In this document: piece by piece, positions 61,641 to 64,000 of the stretch
Layout of the letters: each line of letters starts with the position of its first letter
Numbering within the stretch: position 1 is the first letter of the stretch
Origin: Taeniopygia guttata
Taxonomy: Eukaryota > Chordata > Aves > Passeriformes > Estrildidae
Direction: 5' to 3'
Assembly (NCBI RefSeq): GCF_048771995.1
Contig: NC_133024.1
Location: 27,606,001 to 27,670,000 of the forward strand
DNA length: 64,000 nucleotides
Position numbers and translations under genes: made by a program
Notes under the pieces: generated by a model
Databases searched by the model: none
What the model saw: the letters and a program-made list of their open reading frames with translations, nothing else
What the model was told of the DNA's origin: nothing

Positions 61641-64000
61641 CCCAGAGCAGCTACAGCACTTTGGGACATCAGGCATCAAGAGCCTATGCATTCACTCTGC
61701 TGGTGTTTAATATTGCACTGTAGTTTTCTTGTCACTTCTCCCCCTCCACTCAATCCTGCCTCATGATCAATCCCACAAGTCTAGCCCACTCTCAACAAAT
61801 TCTTTGCAATTTGCTCCATTCTTATTCTGGGAAATTTTCATATAAAGCTAGAAGAAAATACAGGGAAAAGGAGAATTATTTATGTGAACAGAACTCTGAG
61901 GCAGTCAAGGCAAAGACAATTAGGACAAGAAGACTGAGGTTTAGAAAAGAGGGGAAATTAATTATAAGGTGTGTTGAAAGTCTAAAGCTATTCAGACAAC
62001 TGAATGCAACAGGAAGAATAGAATTCATCCAGAAAAATGAGAATATGGATGATAGCCCTTTGGAGACAGAGACAGAGACTTTCTAAGGGGAAAGTTCCTA
62101 TTTAATAAAACTTGCAAAGCATGCAGGTGAAAATTGCAGCTGATAGAAAGCAGTTTTCCTCTCAGAGAAATCATTAAGAATTCAAAGTATACTCTTAAAA
62201 GGGAAATTATTTTAAAAGTATCTGTAAAACCTTGAAAATATCTAGCCAAAGCATTTATTTTCAATTGTGACAATACACTGCAACCAAACAAACTTGGGAA
62301 CAGAATGAGAACATATAAAATACAAAAAAAATCCTTTAAAATTTTTAATTATTTCCCCCCCACCCCCAACTTCCAAAGATGATCTTTGCAAATTTTTTTC
62401 AGGATCTCCAAGAGAAATTTTTTAATTTGTTGAAAATTTCTGTTCTTATACCAGAGGTTTCCCTGCACTGAATTTTCTTTATGAGCTGATTTTAACTGGC
62501 CTAAAGAGAAGCACTCAGAGGCTGATCTACCAGACCTGATAAGTTTGGTTATCAAACACAGGTCATTAGACATGTATCAGAATAAGTATATAGTGGATTT
62601 TAAGCTTCATAGTACTACACAACCCCATTGTGTATACTCTTCTCCATCACCGATTTCCTAAATATTTTATTGGTGTGAATAAGTACAATTTGAGAAACAA
62701 GTAACAATATGAAAAAAGTAATACCAGTAAGAGAAGGAATGTCAGACTATAAAAGACAAGGTCAGACAAAAAATCCCCATCAGACAGAACTGTGAGAAGC
62801 CAAGAGGTCTAGTACCAATCCTTTCAGTTTACATTAACACTCCATACGTCTGAGACATGGAAATCCATTCTTTTACATGCCTCTGACAATTCCCAAGCAT
62901 TTAAGTGAGTTGAATATGAACCTTAAGGGGAAGGCTCCAGGGTCACAGTTATCACACACCTACAGTGACTCCCCATGCAATGCAGAGTGGTGCTGACAAA
63001 AGCGTTAAGCTGGGTAGGGGTGTCACAATGACATTTTGCAAAGCATTCTTTGCCACATTTCTTCTTGAGTTTAACACCTTAAGGTGTAAGATAGTGTTAT
63101 CGTGTCCTCACATGATAACACGACCTTACAGTGCACAAGCAAAGGAGATGAAGGAAGAAGTCACATGATTGTGGATTTTTAGCAGCCAATTTTTTGCTTG
63201 CCCTGGGCATTTTAGGAGGTAAGCAGAGCACATGGGACTTAAAGACTTGGATACATTGCTGTAATTATTTACTGGCTTTATATAAAAATGTTACTTACCT
63301 GTTACTGATCTTCTCTGAGATACTTTGTGTACATTCCTGCTCTACTTCTATAAGCAATATTAACAGAAGTTTTTTTCTTGATAAGATTTGAAAAACACTT
63401 AAAACCCCTACTCCTTTTTAATCTCTTTCTCCCTTTCACATATGCAGGAAAGAGGAAAAAAAAGAAAGAAAAAAAAGGAGTGTCCCACCCATCTAGTCAT
63501 GGCAGCAGCTCTGCATGTTCCAAGAATACACAATATTCTGGAAGAAAGCCATCCTTATCACTTGGGTTGTTGCAACTGATACCTTGATGGTAGTAGGAGC
63601 ATCTTTTTTCTTATTTTCACTACAAATATCTGAATAATTTGAAGTAAAATAACAATCTCTGTGTTGATCTTGCCAGCTCTTAGGTCTGGGCCCTTTGTGG
63701 ATGGACAAAACATTACAAGGCAATTACAAAACACTGAAAGGCAAATTGCACAAGAAGCTCAAAAATGTATGCAGGAAAATCATGCAGAGAAGTATTACTC
63801 CTGATTCAAGTGAACTCCTTAAAAAGCCTCTGATAAGTTTCTTAACAAATACAGTATTTTGTTGGACAGCAGGCAACTGCAATGGGTCTTTACCTTTCTT
63901 TCTCTTCCAGGTGATGTTAATGCAACCAAAATGTTCATGTGAAAAGATGAGGAAGACAGCAGATCACCACAGGCTTCTGAGCATTAGTTAGGTAAACCTA
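61641..64000. other. Intergenic to right edge, no gene recognised
   Basis: AT-rich DNA with a C-run at 62355..62367, the palindrome pair at 63074..63121 and a purine run near 63451..63480. No exon with convincing splice sites and similarity was found up to the window end. Confidence 0.6.
63074..63121. repeat. Adjacent palindrome and hairpin
   Basis: A 14-bp perfect palindrome, ACACCTTAAGGTGT (63074..63087), is followed 6 bp later by a hairpin with 12-nt arms and one mismatch (63094..63105 and 63110..63121, loop CCTC). The first contains two inverted AGGTGT half-sites, the core of T-box factor sites, spaced 2 bp wider than the classic Brachyury palindrome. Confidence 0.8.

Overview
The window is vertebrate nuclear DNA, almost certainly from a bird and probably a songbird. 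It is AT-rich with sparse exons, and it carries about a dozen 5'-truncated CR1 LINE fragments, the typical avian interspersed repeat. It also has at least one LTR-like segment resembling passerine endogenous-retrovirus LTRs. I recognise two protein-coding genes, arranged head to head. No bacterial-type operon, CRISPR array, tRNA or rRNA is visible.

Region 1 (1..14840): the 5' end of MAN1A2 (Golgi alpha-1,2-mannosidase IB) on the minus strand. Coding exon 1 is 13908..14215 and lies in a CpG island (about 13795..14835) with GC boxes. Everything from 13907 down to 1 is intron 1; the next exon is not in the window. This intron holds one CR1 fragment and a probable LTR-derived segment.

Region 2 (14841..44231): about 29 kb between the two start regions with no recognised exon. 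It contains CR1 fragments at 14841, 22273, 28411 and 40712 (all plus strand), a minus-strand LTR near 39890..40640 and a GT-rich tract at 23307..23423.

Region 3 (44232..54910): a B7-family co-stimulatory ligand gene on the plus strand, best matched to CD86. Exons encode a signal peptide, an IgV domain, an IgC domain and a transmembrane segment, followed by a less certain cytoplasmic tail with a possible 30-nt microexon. All internal exons are phase 1-1, as expected for Ig-superfamily genes. The assembled frame is 321 codons plus the microexon option, close to human CD86 length.

Region 4 (54910..64000): no recognised gene. It holds minus-strand CR1 fragments, a 13-copy TGGAT microsatellite, a roughly 770-bp GGGGCTGTGA minisatellite with quadruplex potential, a perfect 20-bp inverted repeat between two CR1 fragments and a palindrome pair at 63074..63121.

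The two genes act in unrelated processes: N-glycan trimming in the Golgi and T-cell co-stimulation at the cell surface. Their adjacency is still notable, because in human the B7 gene next to MAN1A2 in the same divergent arrangement is VTCN1, while CD86 is on another chromosome.
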